Assembly (NCBI GenBank): GCA_044229235.1
Contig: JBGATH010000008.1
Location: forward strand, 1-64,000
From: UKL13-2 sp044229235
GTDB lineage: Bacteria > Pseudomonadota > Gammaproteobacteria > Burkholderiales > Usitatibacteraceae
Length of the DNA stretch: 64,000 nt
Direction: 5' to 3'
The first letter of the stretch is position 1. Each line of letters starts with the position of its first letter. Shown here piece by piece: positions 54,734 through 64,000 of this stretch. Position numbers and translations under genes: made by a program. Below the pieces are notes generated by a model. That model worked only from the letters and a program-made list of their open reading frames with translations, was not told the DNA's origin and ran no database searches.

Positions 54734-55057
54734 ATCAAGCGGCTCTACGAAGACCTGACCATTCTTTGCTTTCACGATGACTCCTTGCGCAGATGTTGGC
54801 TCAATGACCACCAAGTAAACTGGTAGGCCTTCAACTCGAATAATATCCTCCGCCGCAATTTTCTCGAACGGACAGACGCTAAGGCACCAAGAAGTGGGCC
54901 GATCAATTGTCCAATTGACGCTTCCATCTTCGCCTCGTGCAACATCTGCAGTCTTCAACTGCTGATAAATATAGATGCCCGCCTGCGGAAAGGCCGAGGC
55001 AGCCAATTGGTGCGCAAGAACCTGCTTTGCCTCTTCAGCGACTACGACACGGAACAT
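54728..55057 (-). CDS. Hypothetical cassette protein, 109 aa (cassette 2)
   Basis: MFRVVVAEEAKQVLAHQLAA opens the protein, and VKAKNGQVFVEPLDA closes it. There are two Cys in WCLSVCPFEK. It is soluble with no recognised family, as for most integron cassette genes. The ATG at 55057 lies 10 bp inside the cassette start (GTTATGCATC), where the cassette frame begins. The stop TAA is in R''. Confidence 0.7.
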   Translation of the reverse strand: MFRVVVAEEAKQVLAHQLAASAFPQAGIYIYQQLKTADVARGEDGSVNWTIDRPTSWCLSVCPFEKIAAEDIIRVEGLPVYLVVIEPTSAQGVIVKAKNGQVFVEPLDA

Positions 55058-55060
55058 GAT

Positions 55061-55141
55061 GCATAACGTCCGAGCCAAAGGGCGCCGCGCTTGTGCGGCG
55101 TCCCGCGACCAAAGGGAGCGAAATTGGGCGACGAGTTATAG
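55061..55141 (-). repeat. attC-1 recombination site
   Basis: 81 bp. R'' (G)CTATAAC (55141-55135) contains the stop codon of the Rieske gene; R' GTTATGC (55067-55061) begins the 109-aa cassette. Hairpin GGGACGCCGC-ACAA-GCGCGGCGCCC carries a bulged extra base, as in typical attC sites. Confidence 0.88.
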
Positions 55142-55750
55142 CTTATCTTCGTTGCGAGCAATTAGGACCTCACCGTCGCTAAGAAACCTGTGCGGAGGGA
55201 CCACCAGATTTGTCGGTGCCGGCATTCCTTTGTGTACCCGGCCAGCCAAATCAAATGTGGCGTCATGACAAGGACAAATGAAACCGCCGTGCCACGATTC
55301 TCCTCGATGGCTCATCATGGGGTGATCCGCGGGATAGTAATTGACCTCACATCCAAGGTGCGTGCACTGAAGATCAACAACGAGTAGTTCGGGATCGTCT
55401 GATCGAAAGCGGTTCCGGGCAAAATTTGGTTGTTGCGATTCTTGCGATGTGGGATCCGCAACTTCACCTTCAAATCGTTCGAGATCTCTCAATTGAGATT
55501 CTGTCCGTCGCAAGAGCATCACCGACACCTGCCGTTCACCTACCACCACCTTGTGGAACTCGCCAGGCTTGAGTTCCGCAACATTGACAATTCGTCGCTG
55601 TGCCTCAAGCGCCCTCGAGAATGCTTCCGGCGGCGGGCGAAGGCTACCGATCAACACTGTGCTGACCGCTCCAACACCAACACCTCCAAGTGCGCACACC
55701 GATGCCGCTAATACTTTCCGACGCGTGAAATTACTTCCGTCTTCGGTCAT
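55136..55750 (-). CDS. Tat-exported Rieske iron-sulfur protein (cassette 1)
   Basis: This protein is 204 aa. Twin-arginine leader FTRRKVLAASVCALGGVGVGAVS with one TM segment. Rieske cluster ligands DLQCTHLGCEVNY (about 128) and FICPCHDATFDLAGRVHKG (about 155) are complete, with the extra Cys pair that forms the disulfide of bc1-type Rieske proteins. The length and anchor resemble ubiquinol-cytochrome c reductase Rieske subunits. No cytochrome b or c1 gene is nearby. It is the first cassette of the array. Confidence 0.92.
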   Translation of the reverse strand: MTEDGSNFTRRKVLAASVCALGGVGVGAVSTVLIGSLRPPPEAFSRALEAQRRIVNVAELKPGEFHKVVVGERQVSVMLLRRTESQLRDLERFEGEVADPTSQESQQPNFARNRFRSDDPELLVVDLQCTHLGCEVNYYPADHPMMSHRGESWHGGFICPCHDATFDLAGRVHKGMPAPTNLVVPPHRFLSDGEVLIARNEDKL

Positions 55751-55752
55751 AA

Positions 55753-55760
55753 GCTATAAC
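55753..55760 (-). repeat. Start of the cassette array (R' box of the first cassette)
   Basis: GTTATAGC on the minus strand, directly before the ATG of the Rieske gene. It is the exact complement of GCTATAAC in attC-1, as expected for the two ends of one cassette. No complete attC or attI could be recognised to its right. Confidence 0.7.
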
Positions 55761-56010
55761 TCAATTTAGGGAGCATGGCGTCCGCATAACATTCCTGGCC
55801 GCCTCTTATCATCCCGGGAAATTTGAAGTAATTGTTCATATCGAACAACAGCTTAACACCAAGCCTGCTGTATAACAGCCCCACTAACAGATCACGAAAA
55901 GCGGCAAGTGACCAATTGGGAGCATTTGCACTGACTGCGAAGCCAAAGGCCAGCATCTGCGCGCCTCCCAGGCCATTTTGCCGCCAGAAGCCGCGCCAGT
56001 GCTTGAGTTT
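55761..56010 (-). repeat. Module E: paralogue of module F, upstream of the array
   Basis: Part of the gene-free stretch 55751-56162. On the minus strand it carries the palindromic repeat, then an open segment DLLVGLLYSRLGVKLLFDM and ending ECYADAM, then the array start. Module F at 1141-1400 has the same order. The two differ by scattered, often third-codon-position, changes. No complete gene is supported, and no integrase was found. Confidence 0.6.
55948..56010. repeat. Palindromic interspersed repeat, copy E
   Basis: Left arm GGCCAGCATCTGCGCGCC and right arm CGCGCCAGTGCTTGAGTTT with core CCCAGGCCATTTTG. Confidence 0.75.
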
Positions 56011-56037
56011 GGCACTGGAGTAAATCCTTCCGCTTTC

Positions 56038-56123
56038 GTTCACGCTGAGCTGGTCGAAGCACACTCGCGCGATTCGTTGCAGCAATCTATGTCGCACGGC
56101 CCTTCGACAGGCTCAGGGCGAAC
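56038..56123. repeat. Inverted repeat of the CTTCGACA..GCTCAGGGCGAAC type
   Basis: GTTCACGCTGAGCTGGTCGAAG and the near-complement CTTCGACAGGCTCAGGGCGAAC are separated by about 40 bp. This type of repeat is common in proteobacterial intergenic DNA. Confidence 0.75.
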
Positions 56124-56162
56124 GGATAATGGATTTCTGTATGCTTCCGTCCCGCTGTTGCA

Positions 56163-57863
56163 CTACGGCGAAACCACCAGCCCCCTGCGTCCCGCCCAGC
56201 CCGGCACACGGCGCTCCATCTGCCGCACCACGTTCTCGTGAATCCGCTGCCGATACTCGGGCGAGATTTCGCTTTCCACCGTGACCTCCGCAGCGCGCAT
56301 CGGCGCCGACGCTCCCGTTGCCAGTGAGGCCGTCGCCACCGGCACATTCACTGGCGTGAGAAACACGTCATTGCGATTGGCCAGTTCGCCCGTGGTGCGC
56401 ACATACAGTGGATAAAAATTGCTGCCGCTGCTCACCAGCCCCATGTAGTCGCCCAGAAAGTAGCCGCGCGCGACCGGGGCGGTGCTGAGGTCGAATGAGG
56501 CGCTGGTTACGCGCCGGTCGGTCCAGGCGGTGCCGTCGCGCGAAGTGGCCAGCCAGTGATCCACCAGCAAGGAGTTGGCGTCGGCGGTGTTGTTGCGCAT
56601 GTCGAAGTAGGAGATGCCGATAGTGCCGTCGCTGCGCACGTTCACTTGCGGGGTGAAGGCCTGCACCGTCGTCACGCCGCTTACCTGCACGGGGGCGGAC
56701 CAGGTGAGGCCGCCGTCAGTGGAGCGCACCGCGGCCACGGCATCACGCGCGCCGCTGGAGAAACGCGCGTCCTGCCAGGTCGCCACCAGTACGCCCTGCG
56801 GGCCGACCGCGAGTTGCGGCAACGTGCCGGCATCGCGGATGGGCTGGTTGGTTTCCGGGTCGCGCGTGCCGATGCCGCGAAAATCGGCCACCTTGATCGG
56901 CGCGGACCATGTCAGGCCTTTGTCAGTGGAGCGGATCACCGTCATCTCGGTGAGCGTGGATACACCGACCACACGCAGGGTGGCGAAGAAATTGATCAGC
57001 GTGCCGTCGGGCAGCACGCTGATCACGGCGCCGATAGTCTGGTTGTTGATGCCGGGGTCGTATGCCACGCGCGCCGGCTCCCAGGTCACGCCGCCGTCGG
57101 TGGTGCGCGCGAACATGGCCGGGCCGCGGTTGTCGCTGGTGAGGCGGTCCCAGGTGGCATACACATAGCGCGAATCGGTGGGGTCGGCGGTCATCGAGTT
57201 CTTGTCGTTGAAGAAACGCTCGCCGTCGGCAATGATCGGAATGGGCGCACTCCAGTTGCGCCCGCCGTCGGTGGAACGGAACACCAGCAGCGCCGAGGAC
57301 GAGCCCGGCTGCAGGATGGCACCGTTGATGGCCAGCGACATCTGGTAGGCCGTACCGTTGGGCGAGAAGGTCACCCACGGGTCAGTGGCACGCGCGTAGT
57401 CGGCGTTGTTGGAAAGATTGCCGCCGCTGCAGCGCGAGGCGGGCAGGGCGCGCGTCACCCAGGTGGCACCGCCGTCGAGCGAATAGCCAACACCCACGCC
57501 CTGCGCGCCGCCATCGGACCAGCGGTCCTGTTGCCACGAGGCGATGAGATTGTTGGGGTTGGTCGGGTTGATGGCCAGATGCGGTTCGACTTCGGCATTG
57601 GTGTACAGCGTGCCGTTGTTGACCACGCCGCTGCAATTGATGCCGAAGGGCGAAGCCGAGGTGACCAGCCCGGCGGGTGTCGCCGGCACGGTCGGCGGCG
57701 GCGTCACCACCGTACCGCCTCCGCCGCCATCGCCACCGCCGCCACCGGAGCAGGCGGCAACCAGCAGCAGTGACATCCATGAGGCAGCTCGGCCGGATCG
57801 CCAGGCAGCGATGCCGGGTCGCGCGCTTTTGTGTGGATCGTGCATTGCGTGCAAGTCCTGCAT
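56163..57863 (-). CDS. Sialidase-fold (Asp-box) lipoprotein
   Basis: This 566-aa protein has the lipobox LLLVAAC at about residue 36 followed by a glycine-rich linker (SGGGGGDGGGGG). The body has repeated Asp-boxes: SLDGGATW, STDGGRNW, TTDGGVTW, STDKGLTW, STDGGLTW and SRDGTAW, which mark a six-bladed beta-propeller. The arginine triad of active sialidases cannot be assigned with confidence, so a non-sialidase glycan or protein binding role is equally possible. ATG at 57863 has GGGGG upstream; 57902 is an alternative. Confidence 0.85.
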   Translation of the reverse strand: MQDLHAMHDPHKSARPGIAAWRSGRAASWMSLLLVAACSGGGGGDGGGGGTVVTPPPTVPATPAGLVTSASPFGINCSGVVNNGTLYTNAEVEPHLAINPTNPNNLIASWQQDRWSDGGAQGVGVGYSLDGGATWVTRALPASRCSGGNLSNNADYARATDPWVTFSPNGTAYQMSLAINGAILQPGSSSALLVFRSTDGGRNWSAPIPIIADGERFFNDKNSMTADPTDSRYVYATWDRLTSDNRGPAMFARTTDGGVTWEPARVAYDPGINNQTIGAVISVLPDGTLINFFATLRVVGVSTLTEMTVIRSTDKGLTWSAPIKVADFRGIGTRDPETNQPIRDAGTLPQLAVGPQGVLVATWQDARFSSGARDAVAAVRSTDGGLTWSAPVQVSGVTTVQAFTPQVNVRSDGTIGISYFDMRNNTADANSLLVDHWLATSRDGTAWTDRRVTSASFDLSTAPVARGYFLGDYMGLVSSGSNFYPLYVRTTGELANRNDVFLTPVNVPVATASLATGASAPMRAAEVTVESEISPEYRQRIHENVVRQMERRVPGWAGRRGLVVSP

Positions 57864-58301
57864 GGCGCCCCCGTCGGTTTGAACTGTGCTGATTGTATTC
57901 ATTGGCGCAGCAACAGTCAGTGACAAATGCGTTCCGTGCTTCGCAAGCGGCCGTCACGTCTGCCGCCTTCGCGCCGGTTGCTGACTGCACGCAGGCAAAG
58001 CAGGCTGACATCACCTTTGGAACAGCAGCGATGTTGCGCCGCTGCAACAGGCCGGCGCGCGCCCGGCGCGTATCACTCTGCCAATGGGCATCACAGTCGT
58101 CACAAACCGCGCAACAAATCCTTCCGGTGTGTCCGGCTTGCCGCCGGCAAATTCGCGGCCGCCATATTCGCCATGTTCACGCCACGTCCGGCAATGCAGC
58201 GGTGCAAAGCGTCGCGGTGCGCCCGCACATCATCGCTGCTTGCCGGCTTCCACGGCCCCGTGCACGGAAGCTGTCCATCAATTCATTTCATTGGAGGCAG
58301 G
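57864..58301. other. Gene-free divergent promoter region
   Basis: About 440 bp between the sialidase-fold lipoprotein and the TonB receptor genes. It is GC-rich, with a short dyad GCCGGCGCGCGCCCGGC at about 58049. No promoter or regulator site could be assigned. Confidence 0.35.
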
Positions 58302-61301
<3,000 letters not shown>

Positions 61302-61365
61302 CGATGTGACGAAGCCGCGGCGCCCGGGGGTTCACGGCGGGCGCCGCCGGCACAGGCAACAGGGA

Positions 61366-61391
61366 GGGCGGGACTGCGGTCCCGCCCTTTT
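61366..61391 (+). terminator. Intrinsic terminator after the TonB receptor gene
   Basis: Nine-bp perfect stem GGGCGGGAC / GTCCCGCCC with a TGCG loop, followed by TTTT. It stands 65 bp after the receptor stop. Confidence 0.9.
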
Positions 61392-61410
61392 CACGTGTGC
61401 AGTCGCAAAA

Positions 61411-61438
61411 GGTTGCAGTGGGTTGCAGAGTGCTACAC
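61411..61438 (+). promoter_or_regulatory. Candidate OmpR-type operator of the two-component operon
   Basis: GGTTGCAGTG GGTTGCAGAG: the block GGTTGCAG repeats exactly with a 10-bp period, followed by TGCTACAC. OmpR/PhoB-family regulators bind tandem direct repeats of this period. It sits 127 bp before the histidine kinase ATG. Confidence 0.45.
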
Positions 61439-61564
61439 ACCGCTTCGGCGGGGCTCGTTACTATCGGACAAGAACGCGCACATTGCGCCACCTCCTGCCG
61501 GCCAGGTCGCACGGTGTTGCCATCGACCGGAAACTGACACGTCAACCAGCGAAATCGAATCGAT

Positions 61565-62899
61565 ATGGGAAAGCTGTTCCTCAAGCTCTGGATCCTGCTG
61601 CTGCTGACGTCGGTGACGTCCTACAAGCTGCAGACGACGGTATTCGACTCGGTGTATCGCGAGGACATGGCGACCAATTCCAACGAGCGCTTCCGCCGCG
61701 TGTTTGTGTACCTCGAGGAAATCCTGCGGCCGATTCCGCAGGCGGAATGGCCGGCACGATTTCGCGAACTGCAGGAACGGGTTGGCTCGTCGCAGGACTT
61801 CGTGGGGCCGGCACGCCTCACCAGCGTGGGCGAACTGACCGCGCTGCCCGGCTTCAATGCCGAGGCGCTGGAATACGTTCGGTCCAACCAGCATCCTTAC
61901 ATTCGCGCCATCGATGGCGGCAAGGGTACGGCCGCGTATCACGCCCTGCTGGGCACCGATGTGGTTGCCGTGGTCGAGGCACCGGCGCTCTGGCGCGCGC
62001 CCATCCTCGGCTTGCTGACCACCACGCAGTTCACCTGGCTGGTGGAATCGAGCCTGTACGCGCTGGCGGTGCTGTTGTGGCTGACGCTGTTCTGGAACGA
62101 CATGAAAAAGCTCGCGCGCGCGGCCGGGCAGGTGGGTGAGGGGCATTTCAACTTCGACGTGCGGGTGCGCAAAGGTGCGGCCTTGCGTCCGCTGGCCGAT
62201 TCCTTCAATGCCATGAAGGCACGCATCGCCGCGCTGATCAATTCGCATCGCAACCTCACCAACGCCATCTCCCACGAATTCCGCACGCCGATCACGCGCC
62301 TGCGGTTCCGTCACGAAATGGCGGTTGAGGCCAGCACCGTCGAGGAGAAGGATCGGCAGTTGCGCGCCATGGATTCGGCCATCGAGCAGCTCGACGAACT
62401 CTCCACCGAGCTTCTCGAATACGCACGGCTCGATCGCGAGAGTCCGAAACTCAACCAGGCGCCGATCGATACCAGCGCCTGGCTGGAGGAACTGGCCGCC
62501 GAAGCTCGCGAGCTGGCGGAAGCCGAGGGGCGCCGCATCGACATCACCGTGTTCGCCGACCTCGATAGCGCCGATGGCGATTACCGCTACCTGTCGCGCG
62601 CCGCGTCAAACCTGCTGCGCAATGCGGTGCGCTACGCAAAGCAGCATGTGCAGATCCGTGTCGACCAGCAGCGCGGCCGGCCGGCGCTGCATGTCGATGA
62701 CGACGGGCCGGGCATACCGGCCAGCGAGCGCGAGCACCTGTTCGAGCCGTTCGCGCGCCTCGACAAGAGCCGCGACCGCCATTCTGGGGGCTTCGGCATG
62801 GGGCTGGCCATCGTCCGCCAGATCGCACGCTGGCATGGCGGCACCGCCAGCATCAGCGAATCCAGTTTGGGTGGTGCACGCGTCTCACTGAGTTGGTGA
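61565..62899 (+). CDS. Sensor histidine kinase (RstB-like)
   Basis: This protein is 444 aa. TM1 (about 5-20), periplasmic sensor (about 22-155), TM2 (about 160-180), HAMP, then HisKA with H box AISHEFRTPITRLRF (His at about 238). N box NLLRNAVRYA (about 352), G1 DDDGPGIP, F box and G2 GFGMGLAIV. It is linked to a RstA-type regulator 46 bp downstream. The signal is unknown. Confidence 0.93.
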   Translation: MGKLFLKLWILLLLTSVTSYKLQTTVFDSVYREDMATNSNERFRRVFVYLEEILRPIPQAEWPARFRELQERVGSSQDFVGPARLTSVGELTALPGFNAEALEYVRSNQHPYIRAIDGGKGTAAYHALLGTDVVAVVEAPALWRAPILGLLTTTQFTWLVESSLYALAVLLWLTLFWNDMKKLARAAGQVGEGHFNFDVRVRKGAALRPLADSFNAMKARIAALINSHRNLTNAISHEFRTPITRLRFRHEMAVEASTVEEKDRQLRAMDSAIEQLDELSTELLEYARLDRESPKLNQAPIDTSAWLEELAAEARELAEAEGRRIDITVFADLDSADGDYRYLSRAASNLLRNAVRYAKQHVQIRVDQQRGRPALHVDDDGPGIPASEREHLFEPFARLDKSRDRHSGGFGMGLAIVRQIARWHGGTASISESSLGGARVSLSW

Positions 62900-62945
62900 A
62901 CCAGGACTTCCGATGCAGATGATTCCGCAAAACCAGGAGAGCCGG

Positions 62946-63695
62946 ATGAATGCGATGAATGATGTGCTGGCAATTGGCCAGGCAGAACGTGACACCACGC
63001 ATGTGCTGCTGGTCGACGATGACGAGGAATTGTCGGCGGCCATCGCGGAGTATCTGGGCAAGCAGGGCATCGCGGTCAGCGTGGAGTTTCGCGGCGACCG
63101 GGCGCTGCAACGCATCGCCGAGGTGGCGCCTGACCTGGTGATCCTCGATGTGATGCTGCCGGGCATGGATGGATTCGAAGTCTGCCGCGAACTGCGCGGC
63201 CAGGGCAATGCCGTGCCGGTGATCATCCTCACCGCCAAGGAAGACGATTTTGACCAGGTGCTGGGACTGGAGTTGGGCGCGGACGATTACCTTGCCAAGC
63301 CGGTGCAGCCGCGGGTGCTGCTGGCGCGCATCAAGGCCATCACCCGGCGCGCCAACGGCCTGCAATCGCAGGTCAGCCACAGCGGCGACGTGCTGCAGTT
63401 CGGCCGCCTGAAGATTCACGGCATCGATCGCGAGGTGGTGCTCGGCGAGCGGCGCGTCGAGTTGTCGCCGGCGGAATTTGACCTGCTGTGGCTGCTGGCC
63501 AACAACGCCGGCAAAGTGATGCAGCGCAACGATATCCTCAAGTCGCTGCGCGGCCTGCACTACAGCGGCGCGGATCGCTCGGTGGATGCAAGGTTGTACC
63601 GCTTGCGTCGACGCTTCGGCGACGAGTCCGAAGCGGCGTGGAAGATCAAGACCGTGCGGCCGCATGGCTACATGTTCTGCCAGGAGCCCTGGTAG
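62946..63695 (+). CDS. OmpR-family response regulator (RstA-like)
   Basis: This protein is 249 aa. Receiver domain with VLLVDDDEELSA, phosphoacceptor Asp in LVILDVMLPGMDG (about 69) and Lys in DDYLAKPVQP (about 117). C-terminal winged helix: ELSPAEFDLLWLLANNAGKVMQRNDI and TVRPHGYMF. ATG at 62946 has AGGAGAG just upstream and is preferred over 62913. The kinase upstream is the cognate partner. Confidence 0.93.
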   Translation: MNAMNDVLAIGQAERDTTHVLLVDDDEELSAAIAEYLGKQGIAVSVEFRGDRALQRIAEVAPDLVILDVMLPGMDGFEVCRELRGQGNAVPVIILTAKEDDFDQVLGLELGADDYLAKPVQPRVLLARIKAITRRANGLQSQVSHSGDVLQFGRLKIHGIDREVVLGERRVELSPAEFDLLWLLANNAGKVMQRNDILKSLRGLHYSGADRSVDARLYRLRRRFGDESEAAWKIKTVRPHGYMFCQEPW

Positions 63696-63740
63696 CCGGG
63701 AGCCGGAGTGACCCGGCCTAGTCAGCGCGAGATTGACGAC

Positions 63741-63974
63741 CGGAAATCCCCCAAGCGCAGCTGTTTCACCGCCGTCGATGCTTTGCCCCCTTTAGGAAAG
63801 GGGGCGGCGTTTTTGCATGTGGAAACGGGAAGGCGTGTGTTATGCGTTTCGCTTCGCGCGATGCGAAAAGCGTAAATCCACTTCCAGCCTGAAACCAGGC
63901 AAGTCATCGCCCCCTTTCCTAAAGGGGGCAAGCCATCGAGACCGTTTGCAAGCTGAGGCTTGGGGGATTTGCGG
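63741..63974. repeat. CCCCCTTT/AAAGGGGG repeat at the right edge (possible terminator)
   Basis: It fills most of the gene-free stretch 63696-64000. Outer arms GGAAATCCCCCAAGC and GCTTGGGGGATTTGC. Hairpin CCCCCTTTAGGAAAGGGGG followed by CGGCGTTTTT could end the two-component operon; a second copy CCCCCTTTCCTAAAGGGGG lies at 63910-63928. Confidence 0.75.
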
Positions 63975-64000
63975 TCAGTAACTCCGCTCCAAGAGCCAAA

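Noticed and set aside
55761..56162. An attI site or integrase fragment upstream of the array
   Set aside because: No integrase motif in any frame, and attI has no recognisable consensus; kept only as a hypothesis for module E.

Overview
This window comes from a GC-rich Gram-negative bacterium, most likely a betaproteobacterium. The basis is indirect: a Bug-type solute receptor, RdgC, a CysI–DUF934–CysH–CysD–CysN–CobA sulfate cluster of the betaproteobacterial type, a TonB receptor and lipoproteins, and many short palindromic intergenic repeats. A 7-base N gap at 53090-53096 shows the sequence is a scaffold. No rRNA, tRNA or CRISPR was recognised.

Layout. 1-1500: the end of an IS3-family element, two unrecognised minus-strand ORFs and a gene-free module that recurs at about 55.75-56.0 kb. 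1.5-10 kb: ettA, an AsmA-like protein, an S9 peptidase, a GGDEF-EAL protein and an exported FAH-family hydrolase. 10-16.4 kb: an HD-GYP response regulator and two related histidine kinases that converge on a shared CTAG. 16.6-27.4 kb: an 11-gene sulfate uptake and assimilation cluster, all on the minus strand, reading cysI, DUF934, cysH (APS reductase type), cysD, cysN, cobA, sbp, cysT, cysW, cysA, rhodanese. Three of its gaps carry three different palindromic repeats. 27.6-51 kb: mostly single housekeeping and accessory genes (Yip1, VOC proteins, Bug receptor, LytTR regulator, acyltransferase, Hsp70-like, diguanylate cyclase, Rieske oxygenase, rdgC, hydroxyacid dehydrogenase, glutamate-synthase-like protein, D-aminoacylase, GNAT, KOW, cupin, Nudix).

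The most unusual part is 51.5-55.8 kb. It is an array of six mobile integron cassettes without an integrase in the window (a CALIN). Cassettes read right to left on the minus strand: a Tat-exported Rieske protein, a 109-aa unknown, a TPR lipoprotein interrupted by an in-frame TAG, an alpha/beta hydrolase, a RelE/HigB-HigA type toxin-antitoxin pair with its own promoter-operator, and a secreted dienelactone-hydrolase-like enzyme. Between them lie five attC sites and a sixth that has lost its far end. In five of the six cassettes the first bases are the exact complement of the R'' box at the cassette's own 3' end, as expected for integron cassettes.

After the array come a sialidase-fold (Asp-box) lipoprotein, a large TonB-dependent receptor with a strong terminator, and an RstBA-like two-component system (61.5-63.7 kb).

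Several palindromic repeat families are scattered between genes: a roughly 60-bp hairpin element (six copies), a 150-190-bp structured element in two copies flanking the D-aminoacylase gene with compensatory base changes in its stems, and CCCCCTTT/AAAGGGGG and CCCCGCG/CGCGGGG types.
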